A stretch of DNA of 64,000 nt. It comes from DASUBV01 sp963725175. Its GTDB lineage: Bacteria > Actinomycetota > Actinomycetes > Streptosporangiales > Streptosporangiaceae. Each line of letters opens with the position of its first letter. The stretch's first letter is position 1. Where the stretch lies: the NCBI GenBank assembly GCA_963725175.1, contig CAVRXH010000006.1, positions 6,262,001-6,326,000 on the forward strand. Direction: 5' to 3'. Below, in pieces: positions 1 through 9,461 of this stretch. The notes under the pieces are model-generated. The model saw nothing but the letters and a program-made list of their open reading frames with translations, was not told the origin of the DNA and searched no databases. The position numbers were made by a program, and so were the translations under genes.

Positions 1-2
1 GG

Positions 3-647
3 GCGGGCGAGCAAGCTGCCGCGCTGCGGGACTGCCTGCTGGGCGACGAGGTGCGCCGGCAGGCGGCGGAGCTGCTGTGCCGGAACAGGGTCAGCGGCCT
101 GATGCGGTCGCGCAGCGTGATGCGGCCGGGCGGTCCGAGCCTGGTCCCTTCTGGGCTGGCCGGGACCGTCTCGCTGCTGCTGGCCGGCCTGGCGGCGGCC
201 ACCGGGGGCGGGGCGGCGGACGGCAGCCCGGACAGCCAGGATGGCGCGGCCGCCCGCGCGGCCAGGATCGTGGCCGCGGTGTCGCCGGCGGCGCCGGTCC
301 TGGTGCTGATGGACGACGCCGACGCCCTGGAAACGGGCCTGGCGGTCACCATGATCGAGAACCTGATCGAGCATCATGACAGCCGGGTCCTGGTGGTCGC
401 CGCGGTCGACGTGGGCAGCGACCTGGCGACGGCCCTGGCGGCCCGCGCGCGGTGCGGGACGACCACGGGCCGGATTCACCGGGCAGGCGCCGACCCCCGG
501 ATGGGGCTCAGGTCCCGCGCGGAGCTGGCGAGCGAGCTCTGCCCGCACCTGACGGCGGCGGACGCCCACCAGCTCGCCGAGCAGACCAGCACGTTCGCGG
601 AGGTCTTCGCGGCCGCCCGCTCTGCCCCGCCGCCCGCGGCCAGGTAG
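3..647 (+). CDS. 3' part of an unrecognised protein with an ATPase-like strand
   Basis: The frame is open from the left edge, so the true start lies outside the window; GTG at 51 is only an internal possibility. About 214 Ala/Gly/Arg-rich residues are visible. A hydrophobic strand ending in acidic residues (LVLMDDADAL, coded near 300-330) followed by a second strand (VLVVAAVD) resembles a Walker-B region of a P-loop or STAND-type NTPase, but no Walker A is in view. Third-position GC supports coding. It ends 20 bp before the convergent stop of the Ig-repeat gene. I do not recognise the family; the ATPase part of a large transcriptional regulator is one guess. Confidence 0.45.
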   Translation, partial: AGEQAAALRDCLLGDEVRRQAAELLCRNRVSGLMRSRSVMRPGGPSLVPSGLAGTVSLLLAGLAAATGGGAADGSPDSQDGAAARAARIVAAVSPAAPVLVLMDDADALETGLAVTMIENLIEHHDSRVLVVAAVDVGSDLATALAARARCGTTTGRIHRAGADPRMGLRSRAELASELCPHLTAADAHQLAEQTSTFAEVFAAARSAPPPAAR

Positions 648-666
648 CAGCGCCGCCCGCGGCCGG

Positions 667-3600
667 CTAGCTCACCGGGCGGAAGATGATCAGGTTCATC
701 GTGGAGCCCACCTGCACGCCGAAGTTCCAGTTGATGCTGGGGTTCAGCCCGCGCGGCACGGTCACGATGAAGGTGAACCGGTAGAGGCTGCCCTGCCGGC
801 CGCCCGCCTGGAAGTACGGGCCAGGCGCGTACGGCTGCTCGTTGCCGGGGGTGGCGTTGTAGAAGCGCGGCGCCGTGCTGGTCGGGACCAGCGCGACGAG
901 GGTGTAGGCCTGCCCGCCCTGGAGCTGGTACGCGCCGTTGGAGTACGGCGCGTTGAGCACGTAGAAGTCCAGCACGAAGTAGCTCACCGTCGCGGTGGCG
1001 GTGTTGCCCGCCTCGTCGGTCGCGGTGGCGGTCACCGTCACCTGGTTGCCGCTCTGCGACGAGGACAGGGTGCACGACGCGAGGCCGGACAGCGCGTCGC
1101 TGCCGACGCATACCGGGGTCGGGGCCGTGCCGGTGTACGTCTGGCCGTTCTGCACTCCGGAGATCGAGACGGTGGGCGGCACGGTGTCGATGTTGATGCC
1201 GCTGACGGTCACCGTCGCGGTCCCGCCGTCCGTGGCCGTGATCGTCCTGGTCACCGACTGCCCGGCGCCGTCATTGCTGAACGTCACCGGCTGCGGGCAC
1301 GGCGCGGTGAGCGGGGCGCTGGTCGCGGTGCACTGGAACGTGACGGTCACGGCGCTGCGGTACCAGCCGTAGCTGGTCTTCGGGAACTGGCTGGACACCG
1401 TCGCGGTGATCGTCGGGTCCTGCCGCGACGTCGACGCGGACGAGCCGGCGAAGTCGCCGTCACCGCCGTAGACCGCGGAGACGCTGTGCGTGGCGCCGGA
1501 CGGCACCGTGTAGGTCAGCGTGGCGGTCCCGCCGGACAGCGGGACGGTGCCGACGGGGCTGCCGTCCACGGAGAACGTGACGCTGCCGGTGGGCGTGCCC
1601 GCCCCGGGCGGCACGGCGGTCACGGTCGCGGTGATGGTCGTCGGCTGGACGGTCACGGCCGTGCTGGTGGCCGCCTTGGACACCGGCACGCTCTGCGACC
1701 CGGTCGCGGGGGAGTACCGGTCGCTGCCGGCCTGCGCGGCGTCGATCAGGCACGCGCCGGGGCCGGTGAAGGTGACCGTGGAGTCGCTGATGGTGCAGAC
1801 CGAGGCCGATGCCGGGTCGATGGAGAAGGTGACCGGGTTGCCTGACCCGCCGCCGGTCGCGGTGACGTCGTAGGTCTCGCCGACCACCGGCGAGGCCGGC
1901 GGCGTCGAGGTGAACGTGATCGTCTGCGCCGCGACGGTGACGGTGAGGGTGAAGTCCTGGGTGGCGTCCGGGCTGGTCCCGTTGCTGGCGGTGATGGTGA
2001 TGGGGTAGCCGCCGGCGGTGCCCCCGGCGGGGGTGCCGCTCAGGGTGGCGGTGCCGTCGCCGTTGTCGGTGAAGGTCACCCCGGACGGCAGGGCGCCGGC
2101 CTCGCGACAGCGCCGGGGCCGGGGCGCCGGTGGTGGTCACGGTGAACGTCCCGGCGACGCCGGCGGCGAACGTCGTGTGGTCCGCGCTGGTGATCGACGG
2201 CGCCTCGGCCACGTTCACAGTGAAGTCCTGGGTGGCGTCGGGACTGGTCCCGTTGCTGGCGGTGATCGTGATCGGGTAGCTGCCGCCGGTGCCGTCGGCC
2301 GGGGTGCCGGCCAGCGTCGCGGTGCCGTCGCCGTTATCGGTGAAGGTCACGCCGCTGGGCAGCGAGCCCGACTCGGACAGCGAGGCGGCGGGCGTCCCGG
2401 TACTGGTGACCGTGAAGGTCCCCGCGGTGCCGACGCTGAACGTGGTGTGGTCCGCGCTGGTGATCGACGGGGCCTCGCTGACGGTGAGCGTGAAGTCCTG
2501 GGTGGCGTTCGGGCTGGTCCCGTTGCTGGCGGTGATGGTGATGGGGTAGCTGCCGCCGGTGCCGCCGGCCGGGTGCCGGCCAGGGTGGCGGTGCCGTCGC
2601 CGTTGTCGGTGAAGGTCACCCCGGACGGCAGGGCGCCGGCCTGCGACAGCGAGGCGGCGGGATGGCCGGTCGTGGTCACGGTGAACGTTCCCGCGCTGCC
2701 CGCCACGAATGTGGTGCTATCGCCGCTGGTGATCGACGGCGCCTGCGCCACGGTCAGAGTGAAGCTCTGCGTCGCGTCGGGGCTGACCCCGTTCGACGCA
2801 GTCAGCGTGATCGGGTAGCTGCCGCCGGAGCCGGAAGCCGGCGTGCCGGCCAGCGTGGCCGTCCCGTTGCCGTTGTCGGTGAAGGTGACGCCGCTGGGCA
2901 GCGAACCGGATTCCGACAGCGCGGCGTTCGGGAAGCCGCTGGTGGTGACCTCGAAGGTGCCGGCTGTGCCGGTCGTGAAGGTCGTCGAGGCTCGCGCTGG
3001 TGAAGGTCGGCGCCTGCTGCTCGCTGAGCGACGCGGGGTTCGTGGTGGCCGTGCCGGTGCTGTTGGTGAAGACGGCCTCGTACAGGTTGCCGGCCTCGGC
3101 CGCGGTGGCGGTGAAGCTCAGCGTCGGGCTCGTCGCGCCGGAGACATTGGCGTAGGTGTTGCCGCCGTCGGTGGACACCTTCCACTGCACGGTCGGGGCC
3201 GGGTAGCCGGACGCGGCCGCGGTGAAGGTGGCCGTCCCGCCGGCCGGCACGGTCACGTCGGCGGGCTGGGTGGTGATGGCCGGCGCCTGGGTGATGGTCA
3301 CCGGCACGGTGATGGACTGATTGTCGACGGTGGCGACGACGCTGCCCGCGCCGTCGGCGCCGTGCGGGTCGAACGTGCAGCTCGCCGACGCGGTGCCGCC
3401 GCTGAACGTCACGCTGCCCGGCGTGCAGGTCGCGCCGCTCGGCGCCGGGCTGGTGAAGGTCTCTGCCACGCCGTCCAGCCCGTTCTGCGGGCCGGTCACG
3501 GGCGTTCCAGCCGAGTTGGTGTTGAGGTCCCCGGTGACCTGGGCGGTGCTGGCGGAGGCAAGGGTCACGGGCGCGGCCGTCAGCTCGACCCGCGGGCTGG

Positions 3601-4774
3601 TCGTCACGGTGCCGGACACGGCGTCGCAGCCCGTGGACCCGGGCCCGGCGTTGCAGCCCCACCAGTCGTTGGTCGCGGTCACGGACCCGTTGTCGTTGTA
3701 GATCCCGCCGCCCGCCGCCGCGGACTGCGCCTGGTTGCCGACGATCCGGTCGTTCGTGACGGTCGCGGAGCCGGTCACGATCGCGATGGCCCCGCCGCCG
3801 GAGGCGCTGGTAGAACCGGAGACGGTGTTGCCGGAGAAGTTCGAGTCGGTGACGGACGCCGTGCCGCCCTCCAGCGTCAGGGCCGCCCCGCGGACCGGCC
3901 CGCTGGTCCCTGTCAGGGAATTGCTGGTGAACGTCGAGTCGGTGACCTGCATGGAGATGCTGCCGCTCGGCGCGGCCAGGTCGACAGCGCCATCGGTCGG
4001 CACGGTGCTGCCGGTGCTGTTCGCGCCGGTGTTCCCGCTGATCGCGGAGCCGGACATCGAGAACGACTCCGGCGTTCCCTCTCCCTCGGCCTGGTAGAAG
4101 ACCGCCGCGCCCGGGCTGCTGGCGGAGGAGTTGTCGCTGATGGTGCTGCCGGTGATCGTCAGCCTGCCGCCGATGAACTGGATCCCGCCGCCCGGGTTGT
4201 TGGTCTCGGCTGGCGTCGCGGTGTTCGCGTGGTTGCCGGTGATGACGCAGTCGTCGATGGTGAGCGCGTCGAGGGTGGCGGCGTTACCCGAGCCGCCGAT
4301 GATGCCCGCGCCGCCGAACGTGCTGTCGCTGCCGCCGGTGATCGTGACGCCGGAGACCTCGGCCGTGATGCCGCCCACCAGGTTCTCGTCGAAGTTGAGC
4401 ACCCGGGTGGCGCCCTGGGCGTCGATGGTGGTGCTGGCCGCGCCGGCGCCGCTGATCGTGACGTTCTGGCCGGAGGTGAGGCCGGCGTCGAGCTCGCCGT
4501 GGCTGAGGTCGTAGGTGCCGGACGGCACGCTGATCGTGACCGTCCCGCCCAGGTTGTTCGCGACGCAGACCGCGTCACGGAGGCTGAGCGGGGACGGCGG
4601 CGTGGTCGTGCCGCTGACGCAGGGCCCGCTGGCCGGGCTGGTGTCGCTGGTCGTGGTCACGGTCAGCGTGGTGCTGGCCTGCGCCGGGCCGGCCGCGGCC
4701 AGGCCAAGCAGCACGAGCCCGGACACGGACACGACCCTGATCAGCGATGCCAGCCTGGTAGCCAACGGTCTCAC
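667..4774 (-). CDS. Secreted beta-helix / Ig-repeat surface protein, interrupted by three frame changes
   Basis: GTG at 4774 opens a signal peptide (basic start, hydrophobic core, cleavage near GPAQA). Then come a right-handed beta-helix-like region rich in TITG/SGNT turns (about residues 30-300), an Ig-like domain (QPADVTVPAGGTATF), four near-identical 90-residue putative-Ig (He_PIG) repeats, MBG-like and Big_3-like domains (STAVTVQ..., VYGGDGDFAGSS), a Cys-containing module and an unusual C-terminal domain ending in FRPVS. No LPXTG or transmembrane anchor is visible. The frame breaks by +1 near 2102, -1 near 2572 and +1 near 2985; aligning the repeats shows single-base differences in C/G runs, and both flanks stay coding. 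It begins 15 bp after the third tail-collar gene and probably shares that operon. The likely role is an extracellular or adhesin-like structural protein. If the frame changes are real the gene is dead; sequence error is more likely. Confidence 0.75.
1932..3011 (-). repeat. Four tandem 270-bp repeats coding 90-residue Ig-like (He_PIG) units
   Basis: The anchor gaaggtcacc or its variant lies at 2071, 2342, 2611 and 2881. The spacings of 271, 269 and 270 become exactly 270 once the +1 near 2102 and -1 near 2572 are corrected. Each unit encodes a GVTFTDNG(D/N)GTATL core followed by SYPIT(I/L)TASNG. High identity between units implies recent duplication or gene conversion, and makes this a likely place for assembly error. 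Unit boundaries are approximate. Confidence 0.85.
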
Positions 4775-4788
4775 ATCCTGCTCTCGAA

Positions 4789-5331
4789 CTAGCTGCGCGG
4801 CGGGTAGATGCCCTGGAGCGCGATGATGAAGTTCACGACGAGATACGGCGGCATGTTGTTGTGCGGCTGCGAGCTGCCGGCCATCGCCAGCATCCGCGCG
4901 TTCATCGGCACCTGGCTCTTCGGGGGAGTCGTATCGACGCCGTAGAGCGGCACGCCGACCCGGCCCTCCCTGGCTCCCGACAGCGCCGCGAGCGACGGGG
5001 TGTCCTGCGTGCCCGTCCCGGTGACCACCCCGATGCCATGCGGGTGCGCCGCCATCTGCTGGGTGTTCAGCGTCACCGACGGGACCCCGCCCGGCTGGCC
5101 CAGGTCGATATAGGTGAGCCCGGCTCCCTGACCGGACTGGAGCGGACAGACGCCCTGGAGGTTGGGCAGGGCGAAGTTCGACTTGCCGTCGCCGCCGTAG
5201 TACGTGCCCAGGATCGAGTACAGCGCGGTCCACTGAGAGATCGGCAGGATCGCCCCGTTGCACAAGGCCCAGTTCACCGGGGCGAAGTTGTAGCCGGTGG
5301 CCCGGATCTCGCCGATATACGCGTCGCTCAT
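4789..5331 (-). CDS. Phage tail collar domain protein, MdpB-like (copy 1)
   Basis: 180 residues with the tail-collar (PF07484, microcystin-dependent-protein-like) signature: start MSDAYIGEIRATGYNFAPVNWALCNG, middle YYGGDGKSNFALPNLQG, C-terminal SQPHNNMPPYLVVNFIIAL. Such proteins form trimeric tips of phage or contractile-injection fibres, but stand-alone trios occur in many free-living bacteria with no tail genes, as here. No signal peptide is visible. It is third of three paralogues transcribed leftward, 10 bp after copy 2 and 15 bp before the Ig-repeat gene. Family membership is secure; function is unknown. Confidence 0.88.
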   Translation of the reverse strand: MSDAYIGEIRATGYNFAPVNWALCNGAILPISQWTALYSILGTYYGGDGKSNFALPNLQGVCPLQSGQGAGLTYIDLGQPGGVPSVTLNTQQMAAHPHGIGVVTGTGTQDTPSLAALSGAREGRVGVPLYGVDTTPPKSQVPMNARMLAMAGSSQPHNNMPPYLVVNFIIALQGIYPPRS

Positions 5332-5341
5332 GTCGCCTTCC

Positions 5342-5839
5342 TTAACCCCGGGTCGGGAAGATCCCGGCCAGGCAGATGATGAAGTTCAGGCCGAGGAACG
5401 GCGGCATGTTGTTGTGCGGCTGCGAGTTTCCGGCCGTCCGGGCCGCGACGGGGTTCATCCCGAGGTCGAGGGTGCTTCCGTAAGCCGGCTGCGCCGAGAC
5501 GGCGAGCTGCTGGTTGGCGGGCTCGATGGCGGTGCCGGCCACCGACAGGCCCATCACGGTGTGCGTGTGCGCCGGGAGCTCGTTGAGGGTGAGGGTGTGC
5601 GCGGCCTCGCCGCCCTTCGCGCCCTGCTGGTACTGGCTGCCGTTATGCAGCGGGATGCGGGCCCGCAGGTCCGGCAGCATGAAGGTGGTCCGGCCGTCGC
5701 CGCCGTAGATGGTGCCAAGCAGCGAGAACAGCGCCTGGTTCTGGGCGATCGACAGGGTCTGCCCGTTGCACAGCGCCCAGCCTCTCGGGGCGAAGTCGAA
5801 CCCGACGAGCTTGATGTCGCCGATGAATGCCTCAGACAT
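5342..5839 (-). CDS. Phage tail collar domain protein, MdpB-like (copy 2)
   Basis: 165 residues from ATG at 5839, chosen because AGGAG lies just upstream and the protein then begins with the family start MSEAFIGDIKLVGFDFAPRG. The IYGGDGRTTFMLPDLRARIP collar motif and the SQPHNNMPPFLGLNFIICL tail match its two neighbours. Between the two motifs the sequence diverges strongly (residues about 75-135), as expected for the exposed variable insert of collar proteins. It is the middle gene of the trio, 8 bp from copy 3. No catalytic residues are recognisable. Confidence 0.88.
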   Translation of the reverse strand: MSEAFIGDIKLVGFDFAPRGWALCNGQTLSIAQNQALFSLLGTIYGGDGRTTFMLPDLRARIPLHNGSQYQQGAKGGEAAHTLTLNELPAHTHTVMGLSVAGTAIEPANQQLAVSAQPAYGSTLDLGMNPVAARTAGNSQPHNNMPPFLGLNFIICLAGIFPTRG

Positions 5840-5847
5840 AGTCGCTC

Positions 5848-6357
5848 CTAACCCCGGCTCGGATAGATGCCGACCAGCGCGATGATGAAGCTGAGGCCCA
5901 GGTACGGCGACCGGTTCTCGTGCGGTGCGCCGCCGCCGGCGGGCGTCACGGCGCTGGGCGCCAGCCGGTCGGTGCTCGGGTCGGCCACGGAGTACTGCGC
6001 GTCGGTCCACGCCGCGGACACCGAGTTCGCGGGCGACGTGGAGCTGGCCGCCGAGCTGGCGGCGATCGGGTGGTTGTGCACCGCGAGCTGGCTGCCGTTG
6101 AGGGTCACCGTCTCGGTGCCGCCCAGCTGCCCGAGGACGACGGTCTGGCCCGCGCCCTGGCCGGGGTGGACGGGGAACCGGCCGCGCAGGTCGGGCAGCC
6201 CGAAGCTCTGCTGCCCGTCGCCGCCGTAAGTTGTCCCGATTAAGTTATAGAGCTCGCTGTATTGCGCGATGGACAGTATCCGCCCGTCGCACATGGCCCA
6301 TCCCTGGGGCGCGAAGTTGCCGCCGAATATCCGGATTTCGCCGATGAACGGGGTCAC
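5848..6357 (-). CDS. Phage tail collar domain protein, MdpB-like (copy 3)
   Basis: 169 residues. The start is taken as GTG 6357, giving VTPFIGEIRIFGGNFAPQGW, which aligns with the other two copies; its GTGA overlaps the stop of the acetyltransferase upstream, so translation is probably coupled. Motifs: TTYGGDGQQSFGLPDLRGRFP and ENRSPYLGLSFIIALVGIYP. The variable middle is Ala/Ser-rich. In the C-terminal motif HENRSPYLG replaces the PHNNMPP of the other copies, so this is the more divergent paralogue. Same operon and the same uncertainty about function. Confidence 0.87.
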   Translation of the reverse strand: MTPFIGEIRIFGGNFAPQGWAMCDGRILSIAQYSELYNLIGTTYGGDGQQSFGLPDLRGRFPVHPGQGAGQTVVLGQLGGTETVTLNGSQLAVHNHPIAASSAASSTSPANSVSAAWTDAQYSVADPSTDRLAPSAVTPAGGGAPHENRSPYLGLSFIIALVGIYPSRG

Positions 6358-6848
6358 CGGGCTGGCCTGCGTTCCATGCTGAGATGCCCTTCTGCAGTAT
6401 CCGATGCTGAATCCGACCTGACAGACATGACAAACCCGAGGCTCTCGTACAGCGAGCGCGCGGCAAGATTCCCCGACCACACGAAGAGCGTCACCGCTCG
6501 CTCGCCGGCCTCGTCGATGACCGCCCGCAGCGCGCTCGACGCGATGCCCTGCCGCCGGGCCGAGCGGGCGATGGTGATGTCCACGATGTGGATGCGCCCG
6601 GCGTCGCGGTCGAGCACCAGCACGCCGGAATCGACGCCGTCGGCGACCAGGATCTCGCGCGCCGCGGCCGGGTGATCGGCGGCTACCTGCCTGGCCTGGC
6701 CGCGGTACTGCATGTCGAGCAGGCTGGCGCGAAGATCGGGGGGCAGCGCCAGCAGGTCATCGCGGGACTCGGCGAAGAGCTGGCGCAGGTAGCTGTCGTC
6801 GGCGGCCCGCACGGGGCGGCGGATGATCTGAGCGCAGCGAGCCGGCAT
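6354..6848 (-). CDS. GNAT-family N-acetyltransferase
   Basis: 164 residues with the GNAT fold: beta-4 IHIVDITIA followed by the acetyl-CoA pyrophosphate loop RSARRQGIAS (R/Q-x-x-G/A type) and the C-terminal NLAARSLYESLGFV element. It is the first gene of the leftward operon and overlaps copy 3 of the collar trio by 4 nt (GTGA). That coupling suggests it modifies or works with the collar proteins, but the substrate is not visible. A free-standing small-molecule acetyltransferase would look the same. Confidence 0.85.
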   Translation of the reverse strand: MPARCAQIIRRPVRAADDSYLRQLFAESRDDLLALPPDLRASLLDMQYRGQARQVAADHPAAAREILVADGVDSGVLVLDRDAGRIHIVDITIARSARRQGIASSALRAVIDEAGERAVTLFVWSGNLAARSLYESLGFVMSVRSDSASDTAEGHLSMERRPAR

Positions 6849-7211
6849 GTCAGGCCGGCCATTCCCGCGACGCGCGCACAGGCGCGCCGCGGGCTGCCTC
6901 AGCTGCTAATGCCAGATCCCCCCGTGCCATTTCGCCCACCCCGCTAGAAAGTCGGCCTATTCTCGTTAGGCGACACTGTATTAAAGCACGTAGCATGCCT
7001 CCGCGCACTCCTCTGGCGGGCATTCCTGCTTTACAGTCATTCGGCTGCGGGATTGCTATAAGCCTATTTATCGGGTGCTAAGCGGCTAAGTCTGTCCGCC
7101 TGCCGGCGAAGGCTCGCGCATGTTTAACCAGGCAGGAAATAGGTAGAAAAGAACCTTCATGTTGGTAACTGTCGCGGCAGGCTTCTGGCCCGCACGCGGG
7201 CACGGAGGGTC
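6849..7211. promoter_or_regulatory. 363-bp divergent intergenic region, locally AT-rich
   Basis: No gene is seen. The part from about 6955 to 7160 is clearly less GC-rich than its surroundings and sits between the leftward acetyltransferase-collar operon and the rightward GAF-ANTAR gene, so it should hold promoters for both. A TAGCAT followed by GCC at 6991 resembles the -10 elements proposed at 26870 and 30939; no convincing -35 at 16-18 bp was found. ATG 7159 is not preferred as the GAF-ANTAR start because GGAGG directly precedes ATG 7212. Confidence 0.4.
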
Positions 7212-7947
7212 ATGGACAGCGAAGCGGGCGAGGACATCGCCGCGAGCGTCACGGAGCTGCAGAACGTCCTGCTCGGCACCGAGAGCATCGAGAAGTTCGT
7301 CCAGGAGCTGGTCGTGCAGGCGGCCCGGCTGGTCGCCGACAGCCTGTCCTGCGCCATCACGCTGAACCGGGCCGGCCGGATGTCGACCGTGGGGTGCAGC
7401 GACAAGCTGGCCACCAGGGTCAACGACCTGCAGGTACGAGCTCGGGGAAGGACCCTGCCTGGCCGCGCTGCGCGATGGCGAGCTGGTGCGGGTCGAGGAC
7501 ACCGCCGCCGAGTCCAGGTGGCCGCGGTTCGGCAAGCAGGCCGCGGCCTGCGGCGTGCACTCGGTCCTGTCGCTGCCGCTGCGCGCCCAGGACGAGACCA
7601 TCGGGGCGCTGAACCTGTACGCGATCGCGTGCGGCGCGTTCGGCGAGGCGGAGACCAGGCGCGCGGAGAATTTCGCGGAGAACGCCGCCGGGGCGCTGGC
7701 GCTTGGCCTGCGCCTGGTGTCGTATGCCGCGCTGACCGACCAGCTCCGCGAGTCGCTGTCCTCCCGCGCGGTCATCGACCAGGCCGTCGGCGTCATCATG
7801 GCGCAGGAGCGGTGCGGCCAGGACAAGGCGTTCTCGATGCTGCGGATGGCTTCGCAGAACCGCAACGTCAAGCTCCGCCTGGTCGCTCAGGAGACGGTGC
7901 TCGGCGTGACCGGGGAGGCCCCGCAGCCGCCGCCGTTCAGGAGCTAG
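7212..7947 (+). CDS. GAF-ANTAR domain protein (one-base frame change)
   Basis: GAF sensor followed by a C-terminal ANTAR RNA-binding domain, the layout of actinobacterial antiterminators that act on nascent transcripts. The N-terminal part (ESIEKFVQELVVQAARLVADSLSCAITLNR) and the rest (YELGEGPCLAALRDGELVRVED onward) are in different frames. The break is at the GG of 7433-7434, where the usual LQYELGEGPC motif would be restored by removing one G. ANTAR features: RAVIDQAVGVIMAQERC and AFSMLRMASQNRNVKLR near the end. GGAGG precedes ATG 7212. A sequence error is more likely than a dead gene. Confidence 0.8.
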
Positions 7948-7981
7948 GGCCGCTCGCCGTTAAGCGTTGAGGCCGCCCCCG

Positions 7982-8359
7982 TCAGGCGTTGAGGGACGTC
8001 TCGCCGCTGGCTTCCAGCGCCTCGGCGAGAGTCGGGTAGACCGGGATCAGGCGATCCACCCGGCCGATGGCCAGCACCCGGCGGACGATCGGCGCGGGGG
8101 CGGCCACCCGGATCGCGGCCCCGCTGGCCCGCGCCCGCTGGTAGGCGCGGGCGACCGCGCTGACCCCGGCGGCGGCGCAGTACGACGTCTGGGTCATGTC
8201 AATCACGAGGGTGGAGATGCCCTGGTTCAGCACCGCGAGCAGCGTGTCGCGTACCTGCTCGGCGTTGCTCATGTCGACTTCGGCAGGCAGCTTCACGATG
8301 GCGAGCGGATACGCCCACTCGACAGGAAAGTTGTCCAGAGACCCCACGTTGCCCCGCAT
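7982..8359 (-). CDS. STAS-domain protein, anti-sigma-factor-antagonist-like
   Basis: 125 residues from ATG 8359; the long in-frame upstream extension is Arg-rich and unlike coding sequence. The STAS fold is shown by LAIVKLPAEVDMSNAEQVRD, STLVIDMTQTSYCAAAGVSAV and IRVAAPAPIVRRVLAIGRVD. In SpoIIAA-type antagonists the phosphorylated Ser falls in the D-(S/T)-S motif; here that position reads TSYCAAAG, so Ser or Thr is available but the motif is atypical. No partner anti-sigma kinase lies alongside. A TATAC/TACTAT element about 75 bp upstream could be its promoter. Confidence 0.78.
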   Translation of the reverse strand: MRGNVGSLDNFPVEWAYPLAIVKLPAEVDMSNAEQVRDTLLAVLNQGISTLVIDMTQTSYCAAAGVSAVARAYQRARASGAAIRVAAPAPIVRRVLAIGRVDRLIPVYPTLAEALEASGETSLNA

Positions 8360-8463
8360 GCGCACAGAGAAAAAGGGCGGGCCACGCCTCTGGACCCGTG
8401 CCCGCGGGGCAAAGCGCCCGCGACAGGCTCGGATAGTATGCCGCCCCGCGAGACAGGGCCGCA

Positions 8464-8492
8464 ACTGGCTCCGGCCGATGGCCGGAGCCAGT
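8464..8492 (-). terminator. Perfect 13-bp hairpin after the DUF6458 gene
   Basis: ACTGGCTCCGGCC and its exact reverse complement are separated by three bases (8477-8479), starting at the stop codon of the leftward DUF6458 gene. A stem this strong, right at the end of the transcription unit and before the next promoter, is a convincing terminator, though the T-run is poor, as is common in high-GC actinomycetes. Confidence 0.8.
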
Positions 8493-8887
8493 CACTCCTG
8501 GAAGAACTCCTCGACGGTCTCCTTGTCGGGGATCACCGTGGTCTCGGCGCCAGCCCAGCTCGCCGCGTCGCTGCTGGCCGGCATCTCGGGCATGTCGGCC
8601 GCCTCGCCGCCGTCGGCGGTGGGCACGACGGCCGGGTTGACCATGATGTAGGGCGGGTAGCGCTTCTGCCTGACGGCCAGCACCGGGCGGCCGTCAGGAC
8701 CGCGGCGGGTGACCATCTGGCGACGCAGCCAGCCGTAGCCGCTGCGCGGGATGACCATTCCGATCACGCCGACGATCATCAGGATCCAGCCGCATACCTG
8801 GAGGTTCAGGAACCAGGGGTGGCCGTGCACCGCGAAGGCGAAAACGGCGCCCAGCGCGATGAGCAAAAGTCCGGTAGCGGTTCTCAT
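8492..8887 (-). CDS. DUF6458-like small membrane protein
   Basis: 131 residues from ATG 8887 with AGGAG five bases upstream. Two hydrophobic segments (GLLLIALGAVFAFAV and LQVCGWILMIVGVIGMVI) separated by a short turn, then a basic IPRSGYGWLRRQ stretch and an acidic C-terminal tail, match the actinobacterial DUF6458 family of inner-membrane proteins. The tail beyond residue 70 is longer than in the shortest members. No enzymatic motif. It lies 63 bp after the lipoprotein gene and ends in a strong hairpin. Function unknown. Confidence 0.75.
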   Translation of the reverse strand: MRTATGLLLIALGAVFAFAVHGHPWFLNLQVCGWILMIVGVIGMVIPRSGYGWLRRQMVTRRGPDGRPVLAVRQKRYPPYIMVNPAVVPTADGGEAADMPEMPASSDAASWAGAETTVIPDKETVEEFFQE

Positions 8888-8950
8888 GCCGGCTCTCCTG
8901 CCCTTCCCGCGGGGTTCAAACATTGGCGGCAGGCCAGCGGTCCGTCAGGC

Positions 8951-9451
8951 CTAGCAGGTGAGGCGCACCGTCTGGTTGGCAGGCGGCGCGGGGCGGCTGG
9001 CGCCGGAGACGAAACCGGTGAACTTCATCTTGTCCGACAGGCCCTGGAACGGCGATCGCCCGACGAACACGTACTGAAGCCGGGAGTAGGCGCGCCTGCC
9101 CGGCGCGCATTCGATGATCTTCGACGCGACCAGCACGACCCGGTCCGAGCCGTACAGGCCCATGTGACAGTCCTCGAAGGCGCACAGGTCGACCACGGCC
9201 CGGCCGCTGGCGACCGCGACCGGGCTTCCCCACCCCGTCCAGGCCAGCTCCCTGGCCGTGATGTCGTCGGTCGTGCAGATGACGGACACCACGCTGGGCC
9301 GCGCCTGGAGATCGCCTCCGCAGTACGACAGCGCGACCCGCGGGCCGGCGGAGCCCGGCGCGGCGGAGTGGCTGCACGCGGTCAGGAGCAGCAGGGGGAG
9401 CACTAAAGTCGCAACGGCGCGGGTCGTTCTGGCCAGCGCGTTCATCTCCAT
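8951..9451 (-). CDS. Putative secreted lipoprotein
   Basis: 166 residues with a signal sequence (two Arg, then VATLVLPLLLLTAC) and a clear lipobox LLTAC at about residues 22-26, predicting diacylglycerol attachment to the outer face of the membrane. The mature part holds several Cys (SYCGG, VICTT, DLCAFEDC, LTC) that could form disulfides. I do not recognise the fold. ATG 9451 and ATG 9445 are equally possible starts. It follows the histidine-kinase genes by 10 bp on the same strand, so it may be co-transcribed and act in sensing. Confidence 0.72.
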   Translation of the reverse strand: MEMNALARTTRAVATLVLPLLLLTACSHSAAPGSAGPRVALSYCGGDLQARPSVVSVICTTDDITARELAWTGWGSPVAVASGRAVVDLCAFEDCHMGLYGSDRVVLVASKIIECAPGRRAYSRLQYVFVGRSPFQGLSDKMKFTGFVSGASRPAPPANQTVRLTC

Positions 9452-9461
9452 CGCCCCGTTC

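Noticed and set aside
2843..4792. Long plus-strand open frame opposite the Ig-repeat gene (649 codons)
   Set aside because: Repeats read in antisense; Ala/Gly/Arg low complexity, while the minus strand has a signal peptide and known domains.
667..6848. Prophage or contractile-injection locus suggested by three tail-collar proteins
   Set aside because: No sheath, tube, baseplate, capsid, integrase or lysis gene is present; stand-alone collar trios are widespread.
8434..8445. TAGTATGCCGCC as a rightward promoter like that at 26870
   Set aside because: No rightward gene follows; the surrounding genes are leftward, so the match is likely chance or belongs to the opposite strand.
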